64,000 bases of DNA from Anaerolineales bacterium. GTDB taxonomy: Bacteria; Chloroflexota; Anaerolineae; 4572-78; J111. Each line of letters opens with the position of its first letter. The stretch's first letter is position 1. This document shows, piece by piece, positions 35,625 to 45,400 of this stretch. The notes beneath the pieces are model-generated. The model was not told where the DNA came from. It ran no database searches and saw only the letters and a program-made list of their open reading frames with translations. The position numbers and the translations under genes are program-made. The stretch lies in contig JABTUK010000001.1 in assembly GCA_015075405.1 (NCBI GenBank), positions 1,488,001 through 1,552,000 on the forward strand, given 5' to 3'.

Positions 35625-38600
35625 ATGAACACAATAGAACCAACCCTTCAACATACCTTGGCTCATGATACTGCTCCCGGAGCGCCCCTTAAAGCCAGAG
35701 ACCTGGATTTTTATAATTTGCTGCGTCGTCAGTCCGACGAAAGCCGCCTATTTTTTAATGGGCGGCGCGCGGTTATTTTTGATGCCGAAGCTATTGGTAC
35801 TTTGCGCCAGCAGTTGATCGAGAGTTTGGGAGTAGAGTTAGCCATGGGGATTCTGACTCGTTTTGGCTACAGCCAGGGGTGGGGCGATGCGGCCATGTTG
35901 GCTGAAAATTTTAACTGGGAAACCGACATGGATTGGCTGGCGGCCGGCCCCAGCCTGCATATGTTAGAAGGGGTGGTGCATGTTCAGCCTGAGTTTATTG
36001 AGTTCAATCGTGAAACCGGTTATTTTCACATGCACGGGGCCTGGCTGAATTCTTACGAGGCCGAAGAACATTTAAGGCGTTTTGGAGAGAGTACCCGGCC
36101 TGTTTGCTGGACTTTGACCGGCTATGCTTCCGGTTATGCTACCCGCTTCTTTGGGCAAGAGGTGTTAGCCATCGAAACCGAATGTGTGGGTAAAGGCGAT
36201 GCCCGCTGTTACTGGGAAATTCGACCTGTTGATGCCTGGGGAGCAGAGGCAGAACCTTACCGGGCGGCTTTGAAACAGATAGATATATCCAACCAGTTAG
36301 TAGAGACCAATCAGCGGCTCCAGGAACAAGTTGCCGAAAATACCCGCCTGTTCCAGCAAACCGGAACTATTCTGGCCGAACAGGAACAACTTTTAGCCGA
36401 GTTGCGCAAGCTGTCGCGAGCCGTCGAACAAAGCCGTAATACCATCGTTATTACCGATATCAAGGGTTATATCGAATATGCCAACCCCAGATTTGTGGAA
36501 ACCACCGGCTACACCCTCGAAGAAGCGATTGGACAGCACACCCGGATTCTGAGTTCAGGCGAGACTCCTCAAGAAGAATACAAGCAGTTATGGGAAACAA
36601 TTTCTGCTGGCAAAGAGTGGCGCGGTGAGTTTCATAACAAGAAAAAGAACGGCGACCTCTATTGGGAAACTGCTTTTATTTCGCCTATCAAAAATGCGGC
36701 TGGTGAAATAACTCATTTCTTGGCGGTTAAAGAAGAGATTACTGAACGAAAGCGGGCAGAGGAAGCCAACGCTGAACGGGCACGTATGAACGCCTTTACC
36801 GCAGAAGTTAGTTTGGCCCTCACCCAGCATGCTGCTTTACCCAGCATGCTAAAAACATGCGCTGAAGTGATGGTAACTCATCTGGATGCAGCTTTTGCCC
36901 GGATTTGGACTTTTAACCCCACCGAAAATGTGCTGGAATTACAGGCCAGCGCCGGTATCTATACTCACATTGATGGGCCACACCGACGGGTACCTGTCGG
37001 TAAATTTAAAATTGGGTTGATTGCTCAGGAGCGTAAACCTCACTTGACTAACGATGTGCTGAATGATCCTCGTCTGGGGGATAAAGCTTGGGCTGAGCGG
37101 GAGGGCATGGTTGCTTTTGCCGGTTATCCGCTGATTGTTGAAGACCGCCTGGTGGGGGTGATGGCTATGTTTGCCCGTCATCCCTTAGCCGATACCGTCT
37201 TGGAGGCTATGCAATCTGTAGCTAATATGGTGGCTCTCTCCATTGACCGCAAACAGGTTGAAGAAACGATGCAGGCCAGCCAAAAGTTTTTGCAGGATAT
37301 CCTCGATAGTATGCCCTCGCCGGTTTATGTGCTGGATAACCAGGGGCGTTTTATGCTCACTAATCAAGAGTTTGCCAAACTGTTTAACCTGGATAAAGCG
37401 GCTGTTGTTGGCAAAACCGACTTTGATATTTTTGCTCGGGGTAAGGCTGAGGAATTTCAGAGCAATGAATTGGAGATATTGAGAGCCGGTGTGCCGGTGG
37501 AGGTGGAAGAGCAGCTTGACTTTGCAGACGGCCGGCATACTTATCTTACTCATAAATACCCGCTGCGCGATGTCAATGGAAAACCTTACGCCCTTGCCGG
37601 TATTTCTACCGATATTACCGAGCGTAAAAAAGCCGAACAAACCCTGGCTAAACGCGCTGCAGAGTTAGAAACTATCGCTCGGGTAAGCACAGCCGCCGCC
37701 TCTCTTCTGGACACCAGTGAATTATTACAAGAAGTAGTAGACCTGACCAAGCAAAGTTTTTATCTGTATCATGCCCATATCTACTTGTTAAATAAGGCTG
37801 AGAATAAACTGGAATTGGCCGCCGGGGCAGGTGAGGTAGGGCGACAAATGGCAGCTAAAGGCTGGGCTATTCCTCTGGATCGCAAACACTCGCTGGTAGC
37901 TCAGGCAGGCCGCAACCGGCAAGCAGTTATTGTTAACAATGTCCGCTTAACCCCCGATTTTATGCCAAATCCGCTCCTGCCCGAAACTCGTTCTGAAATG
38001 GCTGTTCCTTTAATTATGGGTGATAACATTTTAGGGGTGCTGGATGTGCAGGCTGATGTGGTCAATCGTTTTACTGAAGAGGATAAACAGATCATCCTGA
38101 TTCTGGCCGAACAGATTGCTGTCGCTTTGCGGAACGCCAGTTTGTATCAGCAAACTCAGGCAGCTTTAACCGATTTCAAACAATCGCAGGAACTACTGCG
38201 AACCACGATTGACGCTACCCCCGACTGGATATTTATCAAGGATCGCCAGCACCGTTATCAATTGGTCAACCAGGGGTATGCTAATTCATTACACTTGCCG
38301 GTTGACGCCCTGATTGGCAAAAATGATTTAGAGATTGGCTTTCCCGAAGACGTTGTCAAAGGGAACTCTGAACAGGGAATTCGCGGATTTTGGGCCGATG
38401 ATGATGAAGTTATGAACAGTGGCAGCCCCAAATTTATTGATGTTGAACCTGGCTTTGTGGATGGTCAGCCTGTTTTTCTGAGTACCTTCAAGGCGCCATT
38501 GTTTGACTCTGACGGCAATGTGTGGGGCGTGCTGGGCTTTGTCCGAGATATAACCCAACGGGAACAATTGTTGGCCGAAACAGCGACACTCTTCCGGGTG

Positions 38601-39668
38601 GCGCAAGCCCTGACCCAGATGGATGACGAACAGGAAATGTTTGAGTTTGTCCTGGGCGAATATTTACGCATGCTCAATTTACAACAGGGCGGCGTGCTCA
38701 TTACCGATGATAATGATCCAGCCTACAGCACCCTTCGCGCACATATGGTTGGAGGTAAACTGGTCAAGCCAGGGCTTCGTATTCCGATGGCAGGCAACCC
38801 TGCTTCTGAAAAGGTGCTGGCTACTAAAAAACCAGTTGTTATTACTGATGCAATAAACGACCCGCTGTTAGAGCCGGTGCGCGAGTTTACCTTAGAAATG
38901 GGGTATAAGTCTATGCTTCTGGTGCCGATTGTGGTGCGTGGGCAAATAATTGGTATCTTGGGAGCTGACTCGACTGAGGCAATTCACCATTTCACTGATC
39001 GGGAGGTTACTTTTGTTCAGGCTATGGCCGATCAATTGGGCGTTGCGATTGAGAACCGCCGCCTCCTCTCCGAAACTCGCGCGGCTCTGGCCGAAGTTGA
39101 GACAACGCAGCGACGCTACACCGTCCAGACTTGGGAAGCCTATCGAAATAAACTTACCACCTTGAGTTATGAGCAAACGCGCGAGGGCGCCCCTGCTCTG
39201 AGCGATGATTTGCTGGCTGCCATTAATCGGGTTGCGCAACAACAACTGGCCGCCAGAGCTTCGAATGGTCAAGGTGATCTTACCCGGCCTCAAGCCCTGG
39301 TCAGCTCTCAGCTTGTAGAAAACGCGGCCCAACTGTCCGAATCGGGTTCCAGTGTGGTTGTTCCATTGACGGTGCGGGGTGAACCTATTGGGGTTTTGGG
39401 GTTGCAAGAAACAGATCAACAACGGGTCTGGTCGCCGGAAGAAATTGCCCTAATTGAGGCAATTAGCGAACAACTGGCTCAGGCGGCAGAAAACATTCGC
39501 CTGATTGATGAAACTCAGCAGCGGGCTGCGCGCGAAAAACGGGTCAATGAAATTGGCGAAAAAATCCAGGCGGCCCAATCCTTTGAAGAAGCGCTTAAAA
39601 TTGTGGTAAAAGAGGTTGGGATGAGTCTTCAAGCGCCCCAAACAGTGGTCAAGTTAGAGGTTCGGTAA
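35625..39668 (+). CDS. XylR_N/V4R-PAS-GAF multidomain soluble sensor without output domain
   Basis: 1347 residues, no membrane helix. Residues 15-215 form an XylR_N plus V4R unit (FFNGRRAVIFDAEAIGTL, then CWTLTGYASGYATRFF and TECVGKGDARCYWEIRP with the zinc-type cysteines), the aromatic-ligand domain of XylR/DmpR activators. A coiled coil (220-260) leads to PAS 261-381, GAF 386-542, PAS 545-675, GAF 679-842 (LYHAHIYLLNK, NPLLPETRSEMAVPL), PAS 846-988, GAF 989-1152, the GAF-like segment 1162-1295 and the tail 1300-1345. Unlike XylR it has no AAA+ or HTH domain. A soluble integrator of several cytoplasmic cues, perhaps including hydrocarbons, is inferred. Confidence 0.9.
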   Translation: MNTIEPTLQHTLAHDTAPGAPLKARDLDFYNLLRRQSDESRLFFNGRRAVIFDAEAIGTLRQQLIESLGVELAMGILTRFGYSQGWGDAAMLAENFNWETDMDWLAAGPSLHMLEGVVHVQPEFIEFNRETGYFHMHGAWLNSYEAEEHLRRFGESTRPVCWTLTGYASGYATRFFGQEVLAIETECVGKGDARCYWEIRPVDAWGAEAEPYRAALKQIDISNQLVETNQRLQEQVAENTRLFQQTGTILAEQEQLLAELRKLSRAVEQSRNTIVITDIKGYIEYANPRFVETTGYTLEEAIGQHTRILSSGETPQEEYKQLWETISAGKEWRGEFHNKKKNGDLYWETAFISPIKNAAGEITHFLAVKEEITERKRAEEANAERARMNAFTAEVSLALTQHAALPSMLKTCAEVMVTHLDAAFARIWTFNPTENVLELQASAGIYTHIDGPHRRVPVGKFKIGLIAQERKPHLTNDVLNDPRLGDKAWAEREGMVAFAGYPLIVEDRLVGVMAMFARHPLADTVLEAMQSVANMVALSIDRKQVEETMQASQKFLQDILDSMPSPVYVLDNQGRFMLTNQEFAKLFNLDKAAVVGKTDFDIFARGKAEEFQSNELEILRAGVPVEVEEQLDFADGRHTYLTHKYPLRDVNGKPYALAGISTDITERKKAEQTLAKRAAELETIARVSTAAASLLDTSELLQEVVDLTKQSFYLYHAHIYLLNKAENKLELAAGAGEVGRQMAAKGWAIPLDRKHSLVAQAGRNRQAVIVNNVRLTPDFMPNPLLPETRSEMAVPLIMGDNILGVLDVQADVVNRFTEEDKQIILILAEQIAVALRNASLYQQTQAALTDFKQSQELLRTTIDATPDWIFIKDRQHRYQLVNQGYANSLHLPVDALIGKNDLEIGFPEDVVKGNSEQGIRGFWADDDEVMNSGSPKFIDVEPGFVDGQPVFLSTFKAPLFDSDGNVWGVLGFVRDITQREQLLAETATLFRVAQALTQMDDEQEMFEFVLGEYLRMLNLQQGGVLITDDNDPAYSTLRAHMVGGKLVKPGLRIPMAGNPASEKVLATKKPVVITDAINDPLLEPVREFTLEMGYKSMLLVPIVVRGQIIGILGADSTEAIHHFTDREVTFVQAMADQLGVAIENRRLLSETRAALAEVETTQRRYTVQTWEAYRNKLTTLSYEQTREGAPALSDDLLAAINRVAQQQLAARASNGQGDLTRPQALVSSQLVENAAQLSESGSSVVVPLTVRGEPIGVLGLQETDQQRVWSPEEIALIEAISEQLAQAAENIRLIDETQQRAAREKRVNEIGEKIQAAQSFEEALKIVVKEVGMSLQAPQTVVKLEVR

Positions 39669-39723
39669 ATGGCTTTCCTGGTATCTTTTTATGACCGGGG
39701 AGTTTGAAAAAGAGGCTTTGATT

Positions 39724-42483
39724 ATGAACAACCCCGTAAATCAACCCCATATACAATCCGGTGAAATGACAATTCAAGCGCGTGAGGCGTTTCGAGCTGC
39801 TCTCGTCCGCATCGGCGGCGACTTGGCATTTTGCGTCATCCTTTTTGTCCTGGCTTTTCAGAGCGGAGCCTGGCAACTCTTTGCCTCAGCCGGCTTAGTC
39901 GTAATAACTCTGATCTTGGCGGTTATCGGAGCCGGGTTGATTCGGCGTGGTCGAGTAGAATGGGGCGCCTGGCTGGTTATTCTGGGCTTGTTCCCCACAA
40001 TCTTGCTCAGTGTTGCATTTGTTATCGGCATAGGGCTGATAGTGGGGGTGGTTGTGGTATTGTTGACAGTGATGACGGCGGCCCAAACCTTACCTGCTGG
40101 GCGAGTCGGTTGGGCCGTGGTAGCCAGTGTAGGAGTGGGTATTGCCACCCTGTTGTTAGATTTATTTGGGCCAACTACCTATCGGCTGCCTGTGCCCCCC
40201 ACGTTACAAACAATCACCCCCATTGTTGCCGGAGCGATGGTTTTAGTTCTTGCCATCTTCACTGTGCGTCAATTTGCTAACTACAGCCTGCGCACCAAGC
40301 TGATTATTGGCTTTGTGACGGTTGGCGTGCTGACCGCCGGCCTCATTATTGTGACTACAAATTATCTCACCCGCCGGTCGCTCACCGATGTAGCCAACCA
40401 GACGCTCCTGGCCGCCGCCAGGCAAACGGCCAACAATTTTGATAACTTCATCCGTGGCAATTTAGATGATATCAGGATCGAAGCTAAGCTGCCCCCCATC
40501 GTTGACTATCTCAATTTACCTGCCGCTCAACGGGCTGGCAGCCTTGAAGAAGCTGAAGCTGTAGCCGTATTACAGATACTCAGTCGCAAAGAGAATCCCT
40601 ACCTCTCATCGTATGCCCTGTTGGACCGTCAAGGGCGAGATCTTCTTGATACCTATACGGCTGATATTGGCTCCGACAAATCGGATCGTGATTATTTTCA
40701 AGCCGCTGTCAAAACAGGCCAGGCCTATGTCTCGCCGGTCAGGATTTCTGAAACCACAGGTAATCCCTCATTTTATTTTAGCATCCCGGTGCGAAATACA
40801 GCCGCCGAAATTATTGGGGTAATGCGGGTGCGTTATGACGCTACTGCGTTGCAGCAAATTATTAGATCCCAAAACGAGCAAGCTGGAAAGAACTCTTATG
40901 CGATTTTACTGGATGAGCGCCAGATTTATTTAGCTCATGGTACCACCCCAACCATTAAACAGAAATCTGTTGCTGCTCTTGACTCGGCTGTTTTAGCCCA
41001 ACTGCAAGCGGATAGGTATCTACCCAACCAACCCGCCGCAGAATTGACTACCAACATCCCCGATTTTGCTCAGGCTCTGACCAATGCAGCCGCTCAACCT
41101 TACTTTACCGGCTACATCGGCGGAACAGAGGTGGAACAAGTAGCTATTACACCACTCCAAACCCAGCCCTGGCAGGTTGCTTTTGCCCAACCGGTGGAGG
41201 TTTTCCTGGAACCGGTAGCTACCCAGACCCGGAACACCACTTTTTTAGCCCTGGGAATTGTTTTGGGCGTGGCTGGTTTAGCCTTTGGGTTGGGGCAATA
41301 CCTTACCCGGCCCATCGCCCGCCTGACCGAAGTGGCCCAGCGTGTGAGCGAAGGTGACTTGACAGCCCAGGCGATGGTGGAAACGCGTGACGAAGTGGGG
41401 CAATTGGCCAAGGTTTTTAATAGTATGACCCAACAATTGCGCGCTTCCATTGGCTCATTGGAAGACCAGGTGCGTGAGCGCACGGCTGAACTTGCTCTAT
41501 CCATTGAAGTTGGACAGCGGGCTGCGGCAATCAGGGAATTAAACGAACTGCTGCCGACGATTACCGAGTTTATTCGGGAACAGTTCAATCTCTATTATAC
41601 CCAAGTGTATTTTTTGGATGATTTAGACCAAAATTTGATTTTGGAAGCGGGAACAGGTAAAGCGGGACAGGAACTATTGGCTCGTCGCCATAGCCTGCCT
41701 GTGGGGGGCGATTCTATTGTCGGACGGGTTGTGGTGGATCGTCGCTCAATTGTAGTGCCCGATACTCAGAATAGTGACATTCATAAAGCCAATCCTCTCT
41801 TGCCGGAAACGCGCTCCGAATTGGCTATTCCGCTTATGGTGGAAGAGCAGGTTGTGGGCGTGTTAGACCTGCAGGCTGATAAAGCCAACACTTTTACCGA
41901 AAGTAACAAGACGGTATTTGAGGCCATGGCCACTCAATTAGCGATAGCTATAGATAGCGCGTGGCAGTGGGCTTTGTCTCAAGAAGCGCACCGGAAAGCA
42001 GATGAGGCTATCAGACAGTTAACCCGTGAGGGCTGGGCTGAACGATTAGCCTCCCACCGGGAAAGTTTAGGTTTTGTTTATGATCTTTCGAGAGTATTAC
42101 CCCTCTCAGAGAGCAACCAGAAAGCGCCCAATGGCGGAGCGAAACTCGCCGTGCCGGTTGTGGTTCAAAATGAACCCATTGGCCACCTGGCCGTCGAAAT
42201 GCCCTCACAGCGAACTTTGTCTGCGGACGAGCAGGGTATATTAACTGCTGTAGCGCAGCAATTAGCCCAAAAAGTTGAAAACTTGCGCCTGTTTGAGCAA
42301 ACCCAACAACGGGCGGCCCGTGAGCAAATTGCGCGCCAGATTGTAGATAAGGTGCGGTCCAGCCGAGATATTGAAAGCGCCCTAAAAGTTGCGGCCGAAG
42401 AATTAGCCAGGAATTTGGGGGTAGCCAGAGCTATCGTTGATTTACGGGTAGCTCCGCTTGATGAGCCGGCTATAAAGGAATAA
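39724..42483 (+). CDS. Six-helix membrane module-dCACHE-HAMP-GAF sensor without output domain
   Basis: 919 residues from the ATG at 39724, which has AGAGG eight bases upstream; the frame is open from 39691, but that start lacks a ribosome-binding site. About six membrane helices fill 25-185 (MASE-like), then a helix at 192-212, a dCACHE domain to about 505 (LSSYALLDRQGRDLLDTY, SDRDYFQAAVKTGQAYVS), a helix 504-523, HAMP 525-578, GAF 595-745 (LYYTQVYFLDD, NPLLPETRSELAIPL), the GAF-like segment 760-860 and the tail 870-910 (REQIARQIVDKVRSSRDIES). The helix module resembles that of the protein at 47061. No catalytic domain. Confidence 0.9.
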   Translation: MNNPVNQPHIQSGEMTIQAREAFRAALVRIGGDLAFCVILFVLAFQSGAWQLFASAGLVVITLILAVIGAGLIRRGRVEWGAWLVILGLFPTILLSVAFVIGIGLIVGVVVVLLTVMTAAQTLPAGRVGWAVVASVGVGIATLLLDLFGPTTYRLPVPPTLQTITPIVAGAMVLVLAIFTVRQFANYSLRTKLIIGFVTVGVLTAGLIIVTTNYLTRRSLTDVANQTLLAAARQTANNFDNFIRGNLDDIRIEAKLPPIVDYLNLPAAQRAGSLEEAEAVAVLQILSRKENPYLSSYALLDRQGRDLLDTYTADIGSDKSDRDYFQAAVKTGQAYVSPVRISETTGNPSFYFSIPVRNTAAEIIGVMRVRYDATALQQIIRSQNEQAGKNSYAILLDERQIYLAHGTTPTIKQKSVAALDSAVLAQLQADRYLPNQPAAELTTNIPDFAQALTNAAAQPYFTGYIGGTEVEQVAITPLQTQPWQVAFAQPVEVFLEPVATQTRNTTFLALGIVLGVAGLAFGLGQYLTRPIARLTEVAQRVSEGDLTAQAMVETRDEVGQLAKVFNSMTQQLRASIGSLEDQVRERTAELALSIEVGQRAAAIRELNELLPTITEFIREQFNLYYTQVYFLDDLDQNLILEAGTGKAGQELLARRHSLPVGGDSIVGRVVVDRRSIVVPDTQNSDIHKANPLLPETRSELAIPLMVEEQVVGVLDLQADKANTFTESNKTVFEAMATQLAIAIDSAWQWALSQEAHRKADEAIRQLTREGWAERLASHRESLGFVYDLSRVLPLSESNQKAPNGGAKLAVPVVVQNEPIGHLAVEMPSQRTLSADEQGILTAVAQQLAQKVENLRLFEQTQQRAAREQIARQIVDKVRSSRDIESALKVAAEELARNLGVARAIVDLRVAPLDEPAIKE

Positions 42484-42490
42484 TTGAGCC

Positions 42491-45400
42491 ATGAACAACG
42501 AAAAAGATCAACACAAAACAAAAGCAGAGTTGTTGAGCGAATTAACCCAATTGCGCCGCGAGGTTGCCCGACTCAAAGCCATTGCCGATGACTGTGGAGA
42601 GCAGAAACAACTTCCCCAGGCATCTCAATCGGAGGAGTCGCAGAAACGAACCGCCGAACTTGAGGAAGCCAGCAATTTTCTTAATTCAATTATCGAGAAT
42701 ATCCCGATTATGGTGGTGGTGAAAGATGCTCAAGAGTTGAGATTTGTCCGTTGGAATAAATATGCCGAGCAACTGGTTGGGATTACTCAAGAAGAAATAA
42801 TCGGCAAGAGTGATTATGACTTCTTTCCAAAAGAGGAAGCCGATTTCTTTACCACTAAAGACCGCGAGGTATTGACGAATCGCAAATGGATTGATATTCC
42901 CGAAGAGCCGATCCAAACTGCCTCTGGTGAAACTCGTTTATTGCATACCCAAAAAGTCCCTGTTTATGGAGCCGATGGCCAACCAAAATATTTGGTGGCG
43001 ATTGCTGAGGATATTACTGAGCGTAAACAGAGAGAAGAGATCATTCTCAAAAGAGCCAGGGACCTTGAAATAGTGGCCCGTGTTGGTACCGCTACTTCCA
43101 CCATTCTGGAAATTGATAAATTACTGCAAGAGGTGGTGGATTTGACCAAGAGTAGCTTTAACGTATACCACGCCCATGTGTATTTGCTTAATCAAGCAGG
43201 GGATACGCTAATCTTGGCGGCAGGCGCCGGTGAAGTAGGCCGGCAGATGGTACAGAAAAGCTGGAGTATTCCTTTAGAGCGGGAACATTCTTTGGTAGCG
43301 CGGGCAGCCCGCAGCCGCCAGGGCGTTGTTGTAAATGATGTCCGGCAAGAGCCAGACTTTTTCCCCAATCCTCTTTTACCTCATACACGGGCAGAAATGG
43401 CTATCCCTTTGATTGTGGGTAATCAACTGCTGGGTGTGCTCGACGTACAAGCTGATACCGCAGGTCGTTTTACGGAAGAGGATGTGCGCCTCCAAACAAT
43501 TTTAGCGGGCCAAGTAGCTGTGGCCTTACAAAATGCCCGCTCGTTTTCTGAGCAACAACGGACTCAGCTTATGCTGAGTAAACGGATTAATGAACTGGAC
43601 TGCCTGAATGATATTGGCCGGGAAATTGCCGAAACCCCGCCTATCCCCGAACTACTTCAGTGGGTGACAGAGCGAATCCCACCCGCAATGCAGTATGGGG
43701 AGTTGTGTATGGCTGCCATTGAATATGACAACCAGATTTACGGCAAACCAGAAGCAGTGGCACTCCCTTGCCAGATAGTACATGCGTTGCGTATCGGCGG
43801 CGAGGTCGTAGGGCGGGTATATATCGCTTACACTGAAAAGCGTGAGTTTCTGGATGAGGAGAGCGCATTAATCGGGGGGATTGCTAACCGGCTTGGCGGC
43901 TATATTGAAAGCCGGCGTTTAGTTGAACAGGCTCAAGTTGGGTTAGCTGAAAACCAACGGCAAAAAGAATTTCTGGGCAAAATTATCAACATCTTACCCG
44001 TTGGGTTGTTTGCTAAGGATGTGAAGGATGGCTTCCGCTTTTCCATCTGGAACACCAGGATGGAGGAAATGTTTGGCGTAAAAGCGGAAGAGATACTGGG
44101 CAAAACCGACTACGATTATTCCAATAAAGAAGATGCGGATAATTATCGCCAGGCTGATCTGGCTGCAATTGAGGCCGGACAAATCATTGATATACCCGTT
44201 GAGAAAATTACGACTGTTTATGGCCCACGTTTAGCTCATACTACCAAACTCCCCATATTTGATAGTGAAGGCAAACCGGAAACTTTACTCGCAGTCTTAG
44301 AAGATATTACCGAACGCAAGCAAGTAGAAGAGACGCTCCGCGAGAATCAAGCCCGTTTGTCGGAAGCCTTATCCATTGCCCGGTTGGCTAACTGGGAATT
44401 GGACCTGGTCACGCAGACGTTCACCTTTAACGATCAATTCTACTCCCTGCTTCGCACCACTGCCGAACAGGAGGGTGGGTATCTGATGCCGACCATGAAA
44501 TATGCTCAAAAGTTTGTGCATCCCGACGATACCTACGTTATCGGCGTTGAAATCAAGAAGGCCATTGAGTCAACTGATCCAAACTTTAGGGGAGAGGTTG
44601 AGCATCGTATTATTCGAGCGGATGGGAGCGAAGGTTACATTCTGGTCAGAGCCAAGCCGATCAGGGATGAGCAAGGTCGAGTAGTTAAGATAATTGGCGC
44701 TAATCAAGACATCACTGAGCGCAAGCAAATAGACGAGGCCTTAGCCAAACGGGCTACGCAACTCCAAACCGTAGCCCAGGTAAGTACTGCAACTTCGACT
44801 ATTCTCGAAGCTGATAAGCTTTTGCAAGAAGTGGTTGATTTGACCAAGAAAAGCTTCAACCTATATCACGCGCACATCTACCTGCTGAACGAAGCGGAAG
44901 ATACGCTGATACTGGCGGTAGGGGCCGGTGAAGTGGGCCGGCAGATGGTTGAGCAAGGCTGGAGTATCCCCCTCAATCGGGAGCAATCATTGGTAGCCAG
45001 CGCAGCCCGTTCACGCCGGGGGGTTGTGGTCAACGATGTGCGTCAGGTTCCTGACTTTCTGCCGAACCCCCTGCTATTAGAGACACGGTCGGAGATGGCC
45101 GTGCCGTTAGTTGTCGGCGATACACTGCTAGGGGTACTGGACGTCCAGTCGGATGTGGTTAACCATTTCACCGAAGACGACATCCAAATCCAAACCACGC
45201 TGGCGACTCAGATAGCCATTGCCGTGCAGAATGCCCGCTCGTTTGAGCAAACACGGACTACCTTGATTGAAAACCAGCAACAACGGCGCACCCTGCAAGC
45301 CATTCTGGATAACATGCCGGTGGGTGTATTTGTGATAGATGCCAGGACAACCCGGCCCCAACTGGTAAACCGGGCAGGCAACGCTTTGCTTGGTTATGAG

